From positions 1 to 64,000 of the forward strand of contig NZ_JACHHA010000004.1 of assembly GCF_014202495.1 (NCBI RefSeq): a stretch of DNA of 64,000 nt. The letters are read 5' to 3'. Made by a program: the position numbers and the translations under genes. This DNA is from Cerasibacillus quisquiliarum. GTDB lineage: Bacteria > Bacillota > Bacilli > Bacillales > Amphibacillaceae. The notes beneath the pieces are model-generated. The model was not told where the DNA came from. It ran no database searches and saw only the letters and a list, made by a program, of their open reading frames with translations. Position 1 is the stretch's first letter, and every line of letters begins with the position of its first letter. Shown here piece by piece: positions 20,022-31,003 of this stretch.

Positions 20022-20390
20022 TCATACCATTTTCATAACAGCATATCCTAGAAGGACCCAAGCGACTAAAAAGGTCACCCCACCAAAAGGTGTAATCATT
20101 GCTAATGCACGAATCCCTGTTGTCGCATAAAAATAGAGGCTTCCAGAAAATAAAATAATGCCAATGAAAAATGCCCAACCAGCCCATGTTAAACTTGCAA
20201 TTTGATTTTTAGCTAACAGTAAGCCTGTGACAAGTAATGCTGCCGTATGAAACATTTGATAGTTGACAGCCTTCTCCCATATTTTTAATGAATGGTCAGA
20301 AATTTTCCCTTCCAAGCCATGGGCACCGAATGCTCCTAAAGCAACAGCAAGAAATCCATTAATAATACCAAATAGTAAAAACAATTTCAT
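20022..20390 (-). CDS. ywdK: DUF423 membrane protein YwdK
   Basis: A 122-residue protein with four membrane segments and the DUF423 signature: ALGAFGAHGLEGKIS near residue 18 and YQMFHTAALLV near 47, ending in PFGGVTFLVAWVLLGYAV. Function is unknown. It lies 45 bases downstream of ywdI on the same strand. Linkage to gerQ (ywdL) is conserved with B. subtilis. Confidence 0.9.
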   Translation of the reverse strand: MKLFLLFGIINGFLAVALGAFGAHGLEGKISDHSLKIWEKAVNYQMFHTAALLVTGLLLAKNQIASLTWAGWAFFIGIILFSGSLYFYATTGIRALAMITPFGGVTFLVAWVLLGYAVMKMV

Positions 20391-20435
20391 GTTTAATATC
20401 CCTCTTTTTCTATGTTCTGTCCTGAAACATCATAT

Positions 20436-20699
20436 TTAAAAATCAAAAATTGACGTTCCATTTGCTTCATCATGTTGAATGGGAGGTTGCTTTGTTTGTT
20501 GACCAAGCATCACTTTCATTTCTTCTTTAGATATGTGCTGTGATGACGGTGCGCTATCATGTTGTTCAGCATCAAGAAATAGTTCACATAACAGTTTTAT
20601 TTTTTCTATATGTTTTATGAATGTTTGGGAATCTGCTTTTTTTGCACGTGTTAATTCTTCCTGCATTTTTTGTAGTATAATCGTATTTTTTACCGCCAT
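20436..20699 (-). CDS. ywdI: YwdI family protein
   Basis: An 87-residue cytosolic helical protein. The N-terminus (MAVKNTIILQKMQEELTRAK) and the terminal SIFDF, with a middle ISKEEMKVMLG segment, match what I recall of B. subtilis YwdI. Function is unknown. GGAAGGAG precedes ATG. Probably in one transcript with ywdK. Confidence 0.75.
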   Translation of the reverse strand: MAVKNTIILQKMQEELTRAKKADSQTFIKHIEKIKLLCELFLDAEQHDSAPSSQHISKEEMKVMLGQQTKQPPIQHDEANGTSIFDF

Positions 20700-20761
20700 C
20701 TTTACAACTCCTTCCCATTTATAAACTAGTATAGCACGTTCTTAAGTGATTCACGAGAAAG

Positions 20762-20944
20762 TTAATTTTGATAAAAAGATGTATGATAAAGACAAGTTAA
20801 TGTATAGTTTTTAGGTGTGCGTGTATCTTGTCTTTCTATGAGGTGGCGTTCATATAGTTCAGTCACAAACTCCGATTCCTCTTTTTTTAAGGAACGACCA
20901 AGTTCTTTTTCTATATTGAGTTTCCACTCTAATAAAGATTCCAT
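20762..20944 (-). CDS. Small hypothetical protein
   Basis: A 60-residue charged protein, probably soluble, beginning MESLLEWKLNIEKELGRSLK. A strong AAGGAGG lies 8 bases before ATG, which is the main support for it being a gene. Lying just upstream of ywdI on the same strand, it may lead that operon. I do not recognise the family. Confidence 0.6.
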   Translation of the reverse strand: MESLLEWKLNIEKELGRSLKKEESEFVTELYERHLIERQDTRTPKNYTLTCLYHTSFYQN

Positions 20945-21135
20945 GGGAGATCCTCCTTTTCACACACACATATTTTTGTTTATTGTACCTTTATTTTATA
21001 CAAAAGGCAAGATTTTGAATTTATATAACAGTTGGAATTGAATCTTTCTAATGCAAAAAACATTTTTTCTTTTTATATTATGCATTTTTTTGTATAATAA
21101 TAAGGTGTTATTTTATTTAGATTGGAAGATAGTTA

Positions 21136-22479
21136 ATGAAAAAATTTACAATAAGTGACCAGTTATGGTTTATCGTACCGTCTTTGATAGGTGTATTACT
21201 CTTTATGATTCCCATTAAAGTTAATGGTGGGTATTCTATTTTAATTGCCCTATTTGCCAGCAAGGTGCAAGAAGTTCTAAAAGATGAATTATCTCTTATT
21301 ATGATGATGATCATTATTATAACAGCTATCTTAACGCTTGTTGCGCGAAGAATAGGAGAAGAAAAGATAAGACAATGGCCTTTCGTTTATAAACTATTTT
21401 ATGTTCGTCCATTTTGGGTTATAACACGCTTTTTAGCTGCTGTTTTTGCTATAATGGTTTATTTTAAATTAGGTTCTGAAGTCATTTACGGAGAAAATAC
21501 AGGACAACTGTTACTTGGTGATTTATTACACGTTTTATTCTCTGTCTTTTTATTCGCTGGATTGTTTCTGCCGTTGTTAACAAATTTTGGATTGTTAGAA
21601 ATGGTTGGAACATGGATGACAAAGATTATGCGTCCTCTATTTAAATTACCTGGGCGGTCAGCTATCGATGCACTTGCATCATGGATTGGTGATGGAACAA
21701 TAGGCGTATTGTTAACGAGTAAACAGTATGAAGGAGGCTATTATACAAAGCGAGAAGCCGCTGTCATCGGAACGACTTTCTCGATTGTCTCCATTACGTT
21801 CACCCTTGTCATAATTGAACAAGTTGATTTGCAACATATGTTTGTACCTTTCTATTTAACAGTTCTTTTGGCTGGGTTTATCGCAGCAATCATCATGCCA
21901 CGCATTCCACCACTTTCGAAAAAAGAAGATACGTATATTCGAAAGTCAATTAAACCTGTTGATGAATCGATTCCTGAAGGTTATAACTCCTTCTCATACG
22001 GTTATAAAAATGCTGTTGAACGTGCTAAAAAAGAAAAAGGTTTTGCTCAATTCTTAAAAGAAGGCATTCAAAATGTCTTTGATATGTGGATGGGAGTTGC
22101 ACCAGTTGTTATGGCATTTGGACTCATTACCGTTATGGTGGCCGAGTATACCCCTTTATTCCAGTGGTTAGGGTATCCATTTATCCCACTCCTTGAACTG
22201 ATGCAAGTTCCAGAAGCGACGAAAGCATCCGAAACTATGTTAATCGGTTTTGCCGATATGTTTTTACCAGCTGTACTAGGTGCTTCAATCGAAGCTGAAA
22301 TGACGCGATTTATTATTGCTACTCTTTCTGTCACACAGTTAATTTATATGTCGGAAGTAGGAGGACTTTTACTCGGTTCTAAAGTACCTGTCTCATTTAA
22401 AGATTTATTCATCATTTTCCTATTACGGACACTTATTACATTGCCAATCATTGTAGGAATGGCTCACATATTATTTTAA
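21136..22479 (+). CDS. YjiH-like nucleoside-recognition (GATE) membrane protein
   Basis: A 447-residue integral membrane protein with about ten membrane segments. GATE/nucleoside-recognition-type segments are visible: SAIDALASWIGDGTIGVLL near residue 175, and MWMGVAPVVMAFGLITVMVAEYTPLF near 320. It resembles the YjiH family; transported substrate is unknown. It stands alone between ywdI and pbuX. ATG is preceded by GGAAG. There is a TATAAT-like -10 at 21093-21098. Confidence 0.75.
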   Translation: MKKFTISDQLWFIVPSLIGVLLFMIPIKVNGGYSILIALFASKVQEVLKDELSLIMMMIIIITAILTLVARRIGEEKIRQWPFVYKLFYVRPFWVITRFLAAVFAIMVYFKLGSEVIYGENTGQLLLGDLLHVLFSVFLFAGLFLPLLTNFGLLEMVGTWMTKIMRPLFKLPGRSAIDALASWIGDGTIGVLLTSKQYEGGYYTKREAAVIGTTFSIVSITFTLVIIEQVDLQHMFVPFYLTVLLAGFIAAIIMPRIPPLSKKEDTYIRKSIKPVDESIPEGYNSFSYGYKNAVERAKKEKGFAQFLKEGIQNVFDMWMGVAPVVMAFGLITVMVAEYTPLFQWLGYPFIPLLELMQVPEATKASETMLIGFADMFLPAVLGASIEAEMTRFIIATLSVTQLIYMSEVGGLLLGSKVPVSFKDLFIIFLLRTLITLPIIVGMAHILF

Positions 22480-22645
22480 TTGCAATATTTCATAAAAGAG
22501 TACCAAATAACGTGAGATTCAAACAGACTATGGTCACTCTTTCATATAAAAAGCTCGTATATCAAGTAAACTTTGAAGAAAGACAGTATAACAATTGAAA
22601 ACGACTAAAAATATTAAAGGCAGAGACAACATACAGAATAGAAAA

Positions 22646-22686
22646 AGGATCGAATGATTCAAAGAGACTCATTCAATCCTTTTATT
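22646..22686. terminator. Bidirectional terminator between YjiH-like gene and pbuX
   Basis: AAAAGGATCGAATGA pairs with TCATTCAATCCTTTT around a 10-base loop. T-runs exist on both strands. Bases 22480-22645 hold no gene. Confidence 0.85.
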
Positions 22687-22733
22687 CATTATTTGAGGCT
22701 TATTCAGCCTCTTCATGTTAGCACAATGATGTT

Positions 22734-24702
<1,969 letters not shown>

Positions 24703-24759
24703 CTAAATACGTACAAACAGGAAGCAGATAGATTTAAAAAATCTATCTCAAAAAAGCTA

Positions 24760-24826
24760 CTCATAGTCGGTTTGTTTCCGGCAAACCGGTAGAAACTCGC
24801 GAGCCATATTCTCGCCATTATATGAG
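24760..24826 (-). promoter_or_regulatory. Purine (guanine-type) riboswitch aptamer
   Basis: The minus strand has CTCATATAAT at the 5' side, GAATATGG, GTTTCTACCGG and CCGACTATGAG at the 3' side. These are the conserved purine aptamer elements in order, with P2 (GGCGAG/CTCGCG) and P3 stems formed. The specificity position in GACTATG is C, which predicts guanine or xanthine and not adenine. Confidence 0.95.
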
Positions 24827-24851
24827 AATGAATGTTTAATTGAATGTTTTT

Positions 24852-24879
24852 ATTATAACATGAGAAACCTAATTTGCAA
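24852..24879 (-). promoter_or_regulatory. xpt-pbuX promoter
   Basis: On the minus strand TTGCAA and TATAAT are 16 bases apart, upstream of the riboswitch aptamer. The ATTATAA core is clear. The upstream stretch to 25044 shows no gene. Confidence 0.7.
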
Positions 24880-25044
24880 TGGAAAATGTTGCCCTTGTTC
24901 AGATTAAAGATAGAATTAACCATCATTTGCTATCACTTCTAGCGAGATTTACTCTCGATGTATCTTACTTTCAGTCGAATGTTGGCAATAGGTAGTTTTG
25001 GACAAAAAGAAGCCGATATCAATCAGTATGTGACTGCGATGAAA

Positions 25045-25878
25045 TTATTCAGCTGTTTGCTTCTTTACTGTTTTTCTTTTAGGCTGATGAGGTTTTGTTT
25101 TTTCTTTTCTTGCTTTTTCTAAAGAAGCTTGAAGAACGTCCATAAGATCAACCACATGATCAGGTGTTGGCTCTTTTGTTGTTGTCGTCACGTCTTTCTT
25201 CGCTTTTTTCTCTTCAATTAAATGAATTAAAGCGTGACGATATGCATCTTGATATTTTCCTGGGTCAAATGTTGTTGTCAGTTGGTCGATTAATAATTTC
25301 GCTGTATCAAGCTCTTTCTTTACAGTCTCTACATCTTCTGGAACGTTTGGAACATCGGTTACTTGTCTCACTTCATCCGGATAGTGGATTGTTTCTACTA
25401 CGATTGTATTTTTATAAACGCGGATTACAGCAAGTCGCTCTTTAGAACGAATCATCATTTTAGCAACACCAATTTTCCCTGTTTCGTGAAGTGCTTGACG
25501 TAGTAAACCGTACGCTTTTATTCCACCTTCATTCGGTGATAAATAATAACTTTTATCAAAATAAATCGGATCAATTTCATCCAATTTTACAAAATCAATA
25601 ATTTCCACCGCTTTATCTTGTTGTTCTCTTTGTATCTCTTTTAAGTCATCTTCTTCTAATAGAACAAATTTATTTTTCACGTATTCATACGCTTTGACAA
25701 TCTCATCATTTTTTACTGATCGTTTACATACGGGACAGGTTTTTTCATAATTAATTGGTGTTTGACATTCTTTATGGAGTTGACGAAGTGATATATCTTT
25801 ATTTTCAGTAGCGGCGTGCATTTTTACAGGAATATTTACAAGCCCAAAGCTAATTGTACCTTTCCACATCGTGTGCAT
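25045..25878 (-). CDS. ku: Non-homologous end joining protein Ku
   Basis: A homodimeric DNA-end binding protein that recruits LigD. The 277 residues start with the canonical MWKGTISFGLVNIPVKMHAA, include a paired-cysteine element (CQTP, CPVC) and SYYLSPNEGGIKAYGLLRQAL near 115. The C-terminus (about 235-277) is a lysine-rich DNA-binding tail. It is divergent from ligD across 111 bases. A sigma-G-like promoter suggests expression in the developing spore, as for B. subtilis ykoV. Confidence 0.95.
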   Translation of the reverse strand: MHTMWKGTISFGLVNIPVKMHAATENKDISLRQLHKECQTPINYEKTCPVCKRSVKNDEIVKAYEYVKNKFVLLEEDDLKEIQREQQDKAVEIIDFVKLDEIDPIYFDKSYYLSPNEGGIKAYGLLRQALHETGKIGVAKMMIRSKERLAVIRVYKNTIVVETIHYPDEVRQVTDVPNVPEDVETVKKELDTAKLLIDQLTTTFDPGKYQDAYRHALIHLIEEKKAKKDVTTTTKEPTPDHVVDLMDVLQASLEKARKEKTKPHQPKRKTVKKQTAE

Positions 25879-25899
25879 AATGATTGCTCCTTTTTTGCT

Positions 25900-25928
25900 T
25901 AGTTTGTGTGAGAGTTCATAATCTATTC
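25900..25928 (-). promoter_or_regulatory. Candidate sigma-G promoter of ku
   Basis: On the minus strand GAATA and CAAACTA are 17 bases apart, close to the sigma-G pattern GMATR-N17/18-CATNHTA with one mismatch. The leader to the ribosome binding site would be short. Confidence 0.35.
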
Positions 25929-25989
25929 CTAACTTAGGATGATTTCTCAGTCATGACATAACCTATTATCAAGGAAGGAGTGTATGTAT

Positions 25990-27759
25990 ATGAATATCAT
26001 GAAACCTGTCGTTTCGTTAGATTTACCGATGGGGGATGATTGGGCCTATGAAATTAAATATGACGGTTTTCGTTCTGTCTTAAAATGGACGAAACAAGAC
26101 ATTAGTCTTTTGAGTAAAAATAACCACGATTTAACAGATAAATTTCCTGAAATTGTTGACTATTGTCGTGCAAATACGCCAAATGTTTCTGCCATATTGC
26201 CACTGACGCTTGACGGCGAATTGGTTATATTAAATCATCTATATCAAGCGAATTTCTCACTTATCCAATCACGGGCCAAATCAGGAAAAATAAATAAAGC
26301 GGCACAGTTTATTGCTTTTGATTTATTATTGCAAGGAGAGAAATCACTTAGAAATAAAACTTATAATGAAAGACGACAACAATTAGAAGCATTATTTAAA
26401 CGTCTATTCGATAATCCTTTTTCACCGCTACGACTGATTCATACTTTTTCCCATGCCGATGAGGCTCAACATGTTGTCTTTACCAATAAAAGTGAAGGTA
26501 TCATTGCCAAACGAAAAAGCAGTCTGTATCGTTCTGGTAAAACACATCGGGATTGGATAAAAGTTAAAAACTGGCGAGTCATAAAAGGATGCTTAACAGC
26601 TTATAACGAGAAGAATGGTTATTTTTCTGTCTATGTTTATGATGATGATCAGTTGATTTATATTGGAAAATGTAAACACGGTTTACATGATGAAGAAGCT
26701 GACATATTGCGGCAATTTTTTCGTAAATATGGTGAGAAATCCGGCTCCATATTTTATATGCCACCGGCAATTTGTGCGTTAATACACACTTTAGATTTAC
26801 ATGGTGATGAACTTCGTGAACCACAATTCGTTCGCCTTCTTCCTGAAATTGAGCCTAAGACATGTACCATTGAACAGCTTAAACAAGATATGGCGATGTT
26901 TCCAACAAGGATTTCCTTTACTAATCTGAAAAAAGCTTATTGGCAAAAGGTCACGAAACTGGATTTTCTCATTTATATACGTGAAATATCTCCTTATATG
27001 TTACCTTTTTTAAAAAATAAAGCCGTCACACTTATTCGTTCTCCCGATGGTATTTTTGGAGAGCATTTTTATCAAAAACATGTACCATCTTATGCCCCAC
27101 CATTTATTCATGACTTAACCAATGATGAACGGATTCGTTGTGATGATTTAACTGCCCTTCTATGGTATGCCAATCACGGAGCTATTGAATACCATCTCCC
27201 ATTTCAAACGGTTGAAGCAAATGCCCCCGATGAAATGGTGTTTGATCTTGATCCACCTGATCGCGAACATTTTTATTTAGCTGTACGAGCAGCACGGTTA
27301 ATTAAGCAAATGCTTGATCATTTTCAGTTACATGCTTTTGTTAAAACATCAGGGAACAAAGGTATACAGATTCATATTCCAATTCCCGAAGGTAGCCTTT
27401 CTTATCAAGAAACAAGTGTGTTTACAAAGGCGGTTGCTTTAACCGTTGAAAAGCAGTATCCTAACTTATTCACAACTGAACGTTTCATTCATAAAAGAGA
27501 GAGACGTTTATACTTGGATTATGTGCAACACGGTAAAAATAAAACGATTATCGCTCCGTACTCTCCACGGAGAACGAATGAGGCAAGTGTTGCAACCCCT
27601 TTGTTTTGGGAAGAACTTACAGAATCATTCAAACCCGAACAGATGACTCTTAAACATGTATTAGAACGGGTGAAGATTAAGGGATGTCCGTTTATGACCT
27701 ATCATATCGTTCGGGATAAACAACCACTGAATCAACTTTTAAAAATGATACGTCATTAA
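25990..27759 (+). CDS. ligD: ATP-dependent DNA ligase/polymerase LigD
   Basis: An end-joining enzyme that fills and seals breaks held by Ku. About residues 1-290 form the ATP-dependent ligase: EIKYDGFR holds the adenylated Lys (residue 23 from this start), and IAKRKSSLYRSGKTHRDWIKVKNW the later motifs. About 300-589 form the archaeo-eukaryotic primase-type polymerase: VFDLDPPD metal site, KTSGNKGIQIHIPI. As in other Bacillus LigD, the phosphoesterase domain is absent. ATG 25990 has GGAG 9 bases upstream; 25984 is too close. Confidence 0.94.
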   Translation: MNIMKPVVSLDLPMGDDWAYEIKYDGFRSVLKWTKQDISLLSKNNHDLTDKFPEIVDYCRANTPNVSAILPLTLDGELVILNHLYQANFSLIQSRAKSGKINKAAQFIAFDLLLQGEKSLRNKTYNERRQQLEALFKRLFDNPFSPLRLIHTFSHADEAQHVVFTNKSEGIIAKRKSSLYRSGKTHRDWIKVKNWRVIKGCLTAYNEKNGYFSVYVYDDDQLIYIGKCKHGLHDEEADILRQFFRKYGEKSGSIFYMPPAICALIHTLDLHGDELREPQFVRLLPEIEPKTCTIEQLKQDMAMFPTRISFTNLKKAYWQKVTKLDFLIYIREISPYMLPFLKNKAVTLIRSPDGIFGEHFYQKHVPSYAPPFIHDLTNDERIRCDDLTALLWYANHGAIEYHLPFQTVEANAPDEMVFDLDPPDREHFYLAVRAARLIKQMLDHFQLHAFVKTSGNKGIQIHIPIPEGSLSYQETSVFTKAVALTVEKQYPNLFTTERFIHKRERRLYLDYVQHGKNKTIIAPYSPRRTNEASVATPLFWEELTESFKPEQMTLKHVLERVKIKGCPFMTYHIVRDKQPLNQLLKMIRH

Positions 27760-27775
27760 AATGGATGAAGTAAAA

Positions 27776-27824
27776 CGACCGGAAATGAGCCACACTTGTT
27801 TAGTGTGTTTAATAACCGGTCGCT
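27776..27824 (-). terminator. tcyP terminator (branched hairpin)
   Basis: CGACCGG pairs with CCGGTCG, with an inner ACACACT/AGTGTG stem. On the minus strand TTTT follows, so it serves tcyP. It may also stop ligD transcripts. Confidence 0.7.
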
Positions 27825-27850
27825 CCTCTAAAATTTACTGACTCTACATA

Positions 27851-29245
27851 TTAAAGTACCATCTTCTCATCAAGAGTTGTTTTATCATGGAATTGCTTCA
27901 TATTTAATTTCTTCAAAATGCGAGCTGTTAACGTCCCTGCTAAAATACTATCATTGACATTAACTGCCGTACGCCCCATATCGATTAAAGCTTCGATTGA
28001 AATTAAGATCCCCGCTAAAGCGACAGGTAAGCCCATAGATGATAATACGATTAATGCAGCGAATGTTGCCCCACCACCAACACCAGCGACACCGAATGAA
28101 CTAATACCAATAATAAGAACAAGTTTTACAATAAATTCAGGTGCTAAAGGGTCTATACCAACCGTTGGAGCAATCATAACAGCAAGCATCGCTGGATAGA
28201 AGCCCGCACAGCCATTTTGCCCAATAGTTGCTCCAAATGAAGCAGCCATATTTGCAATACCTGGTTCTACACCGAGAGTTTCACGTTGTACTTGACTTGT
28301 TAATGGAATCGTTCCAGCGCTTGATCGCGATGTAAAAGCGAACGTCAAAACTGGCATGACCTTTTTCAAATAAGTGAACGGATTTAAACCAAACAATGCA
28401 AGTAAGACGAGATGAAAAATAAATATAACGAATAAACCAACATATGATGCAATGACAAATTTACCTAGTTCTATAATGCCAGATACACTCGTTTTCGCAA
28501 CGGTATTAGCCATTAAAGCTAAGATGCCAAATGGTGTTAAGCGTAAAATTAAAGTAACCATACGCATTACGACTGCATGAACGGCATTTACAATTTTCGT
28601 GAAAAATTCAGCGTGCTCTGAATGTTTTCGTCGAAGCCCAAGAACGGCAACACCAACAATCATTGAAAAAATAACAACCGAAATGACAGATGTCGGGCGC
28701 TCCCCTGTCATATCTAAAAAGATATTAGATGGAATGAAATTTAATATTTTTTGTGGTGTTGATAAATCTTCAACTTCAGTTAAACGCTCTTCCATCATAA
28801 GTCCGCGTTCTTCTTCTGCTTGCCCTGCTTCAATTTGGGAGGCATCCAAATCAAATACAGTTGATGTTACAATACCTATGAGTGCTGCAACCATGGCTGT
28901 TGTAACAAGAATACCGATAATCCAGGCTGAAATTTTCCCTAATTCACTCGATTTTTCCATATTTATGATCGATTGAATAATTGAAACCATCACTAATGGC
29001 ACAACAATCATCATTAAAAGACGAATATAACCACTCCCGACAATACTGTACCAATCAACTGTTTTAGTTAAAACTTTTGAATCAGCACCATAAAAGTACT
29101 GTAAAAAAGCACCGAGAACAATCCCAACTCCAAGCCCTGTAAAGACACGTTTAGTAAAAGATACGTGTTTCTTTTGCATATAAATTAAGAGACCAATAAA
29201 AGCGAGTAATATAATAACGTTTATAAGTACAAACCATGAATCCAT
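27851..29245 (-). CDS. tcyP: L-cystine sodium symporter TcyP
   Basis: A DAACS-family sodium:dicarboxylate symporter homologue of 464 residues, matching B. subtilis TcyP. It has about nine membrane segments. Family motifs are FAFTSRSSAGTIPLTSQ near residue 308, AASFGATIGQNGCAGFYPAM near 335, and the ALIDMGRTAVNVNDSILAG stretch near 425. It should import cystine for cysteine supply. ATG follows AGGAGG. A good promoter and a sequence resembling a CymR site precede it. Confidence 0.9.
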   Translation of the reverse strand: MDSWFVLINVIILLAFIGLLIYMQKKHVSFTKRVFTGLGVGIVLGAFLQYFYGADSKVLTKTVDWYSIVGSGYIRLLMMIVVPLVMVSIIQSIINMEKSSELGKISAWIIGILVTTAMVAALIGIVTSTVFDLDASQIEAGQAEEERGLMMEERLTEVEDLSTPQKILNFIPSNIFLDMTGERPTSVISVVIFSMIVGVAVLGLRRKHSEHAEFFTKIVNAVHAVVMRMVTLILRLTPFGILALMANTVAKTSVSGIIELGKFVIASYVGLFVIFIFHLVLLALFGLNPFTYLKKVMPVLTFAFTSRSSAGTIPLTSQVQRETLGVEPGIANMAASFGATIGQNGCAGFYPAMLAVMIAPTVGIDPLAPEFIVKLVLIIGISSFGVAGVGGGATFAALIVLSSMGLPVALAGILISIEALIDMGRTAVNVNDSILAGTLTARILKKLNMKQFHDKTTLDEKMVL

Positions 29246-29300
29246 TTTCTTTCCTCCTCATGTTTTATTCATCTTATGTCCTAGAATACAAATGTGTCAC

Positions 29301-29359
29301 ATATAATTCCGATAGACATACTACGAATTAACTATACAAAGGGTTGCGGAAAATTTCAA
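29301..29359 (-). promoter_or_regulatory. tcyP promoter with possible CymR site
   Basis: On the minus strand TTGAAA and TATAGT are 17 bases apart (complement of 29331-29359). Downstream, CTATCGGAATTATAT (ending at 29301) resembles the TTGGAATT core of CymR operators, which control cystine uptake in B. subtilis. The CymR call is tentative; the promoter is stronger. Confidence 0.5.
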
Positions 29360-29390
29360 GTAAATCATATTTTTTTTACAAAAAAGATAT

Positions 29391-29425
29391 AGCTCCCGAG
29401 TAAAAAATTTATCAATCCGGGAGCT
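29391..29425 (-). terminator. Terminator downstream of the chrA remnant
   Basis: AGCTCCCG (29391-29398) pairs with CGGGAGCT (29418-29425). On the minus strand it is followed by ATATCTTTTTT. It lies between a decayed gene and the tcyP promoter, most simply as the old gene's terminator. Confidence 0.6.
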
Positions 29426-29499
29426 TATAGTGTGTGTAAATCATACCTTTTCCTAAATATCGAATAATTCCTTTATAGTATTCATCAGATGATAGATAG

Positions 29500-29680
29500 T
29501 CATTCACCAAATACAATTCCAGGGATGACCATTGACCAAGCAAGTAATTTCCATATATTCAGTAGAATAATAAAATCAGTGCTAAAGCAAAGTCAGCACC
29601 GCTAAATATTGAACTTGTGAAAACTGGATCATAAAAGGCTGCTAATAAAATACGAATAACGCTTACATTTACACATTTAT
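29500..29680 (-). pseudogene. 3' remnant of a chromate transporter gene
   Basis: Reading the minus strand gives VSVIRILLAAFYDPVFTSS and then IFSGADFALALILLFY followed by a stop. After a frame change it continues LNIWKLLAWSMVIPGIVFGE and stops at 29500. The AxYDPVFTS, ADFALAL and xWKxxxW segments are those of the C-terminal end of ChrA (CHR family) proteins as I know them. The N-terminal part is absent and one frameshift is present, so it is a decayed tail. The family assignment rests on pattern recall. Confidence 0.65.
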
Positions 29681-29696
29681 AAAAAAAGCAAGCGGA

Positions 29697-30482
29697 TTAT
29701 ACCCGCTTACTCTGTTTGTCTCTTCCTGATAAAAACCAACCAAGAACAGCTACGCCTACTAAAACAGTATAGAAAATAATTTTCCATAATGTAGAATGTG
29801 GAAAATCATGTGGAATTAAAGCAATGTCTTCATGTGCGAAAACGAGTAAGGCTAATTTTACACCGACCCAACCAACGATAATAAACGCCGCGATCTCGAG
29901 ACCAGGTTTTTTATTTAATAAATCAACGAACACATTTGCTGCAAACCGCATAATAATTAGGCCAATCATTCCTCCTGCTAACACAACGGTAAATTGCCCA
30001 GCATCAAGGCTACCTATTTGACCTAACCCAGTCTTAGGAAGTGCAACTGCTAATGCAACTGCAGCTAAAATAGAATCAACCGCAAAGGCTAAGTCAGCAA
30101 ATTCGACCTTGGCAACAGTCATCCAAAAGCTCGCTTTAGATACTTCCTTTTGTGGCTCTACTTCTAGCAACGTTTTTTCATCTGGATCATCTTTCGCTCG
30201 TAATTTCGTATAAAGGTGGCGAATCGACATCATTAGTAAATAAGCCGCACCAATTGCTTGTACCCACCAAACATCCACGAGAAAAGAAATGATAAATAAT
30301 GAGCCAAAACGTAAAACAAAAGCACCGAGCAATCCGTAAAATAGTGCTTTCTTACGCTGGGTTTTCGGTAAGTGTTTAACCATGATTGCTAATACGAGAG
30401 CATTATCAGCTGCTAATAATCCTTCTAATCCGACTAAAATGGCTAATACCCATATATATTCTATCAATAATTGCATATCCAT
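29697..30482 (-). CDS. TerC/YkoY-family membrane protein
   Basis: A TerC-family protein of 261 residues and about seven membrane segments, with Asp/Glu-containing segments GLEGLLAADNALVLAIMV near residue 17 and KVEFADLAFAVDSILAAVALA near 125. These acidic membrane motifs are typical of the family. Relatives downstream of manganese riboswitches act in manganese export or metalation of secreted enzymes. ATG at 30482 has GAGGAG 8 bases upstream; the longer ORF start at 30521 lacks one. Expression is controlled by the yybP-ykoY leader and two terminators. Confidence 0.9.
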   Translation of the reverse strand: MDMQLLIEYIWVLAILVGLEGLLAADNALVLAIMVKHLPKTQRKKALFYGLLGAFVLRFGSLFIISFLVDVWWVQAIGAAYLLMMSIRHLYTKLRAKDDPDEKTLLEVEPQKEVSKASFWMTVAKVEFADLAFAVDSILAAVALAVALPKTGLGQIGSLDAGQFTVVLAGGMIGLIIMRFAANVFVDLLNKKPGLEIAAFIIVGWVGVKLALLVFAHEDIALIPHDFPHSTLWKIIFYTVLVGVAVLGWFLSGRDKQSKRV

Positions 30483-30575
30483 CTCGATCACTCCTCTATT
30501 ATGACATCCTACGTTTACCAATTAATCGTCCAGTGGTTTCTCTGTTATCATTCCCCTCCACTTACTTTCTAAAAA

Positions 30576-30612
30576 TAAAAAGGCCATTTACTGTAATAAT
30601 CAGTAAAGGCCT
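30576..30612 (-). terminator. Second leader terminator before terC
   Basis: On the minus strand AGGCCTTTACTG pairs with CAGTAAATGGCCT around ATTATTA, followed by TTTTATTTTT. It lies downstream of the riboswitch terminator and upstream of the TerC gene. Confidence 0.85.
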
Positions 30613-30622
30613 AATAAAAAAA

Positions 30623-30735
30623 GAGACCTCTACCATTTGGTAAAGGTCTCGCTAACAATCTATTTCATTGCCAATTTAAGCCGGAGAAATTTCTCGTCAT
30701 GACGACTTAAACTGTACAGCTACTCCCCTTTAGGA
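30623..30735 (-). promoter_or_regulatory. yybP-ykoY (Mn2+) riboswitch with terminator
   Basis: The minus strand shows AAAGGGGAGTAGCTG, GTCGTCATGACGAGA, CTCCGGC and GCGAGACC, the conserved yybP-ykoY elements in order. The 3' part is GAGACCTTTACC pairing with GGTAGAGGTCTC and seven T, an intrinsic terminator. This class senses Mn2+, turning on downstream exporters. The downstream gene is TerC-like, a standard partner. Confidence 0.93.
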
Positions 30736-31003
30736 ATAAATATATTATTAATTTAATTAAACACTTTTTTTCATACCTTGTCAATTATCATTTATATTTT
30801 TTATTAACAGCATAAAAGGCTTTAACACCGTTTACTTAAGTTAGAGAACTAAGATGGCTAGCTTGTCCAAGTTTTACAAAAGATTTTATTCTTTTGGGCA
30901 GATAAGAATGTCTTATTAATCGTTTCATTCTTCCCGCACCTACGATAGTAATTGCAGTTATCGTGATGACTTGCTACACTTAAAATCAAGGGAGTGATTT
31001 GAT

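Noticed and set aside
25929-25989. Sigma-G promoter for ligD
   Set aside because: A CATAATC-like -10 exists but has no acceptable -35 at 17-18 bases.
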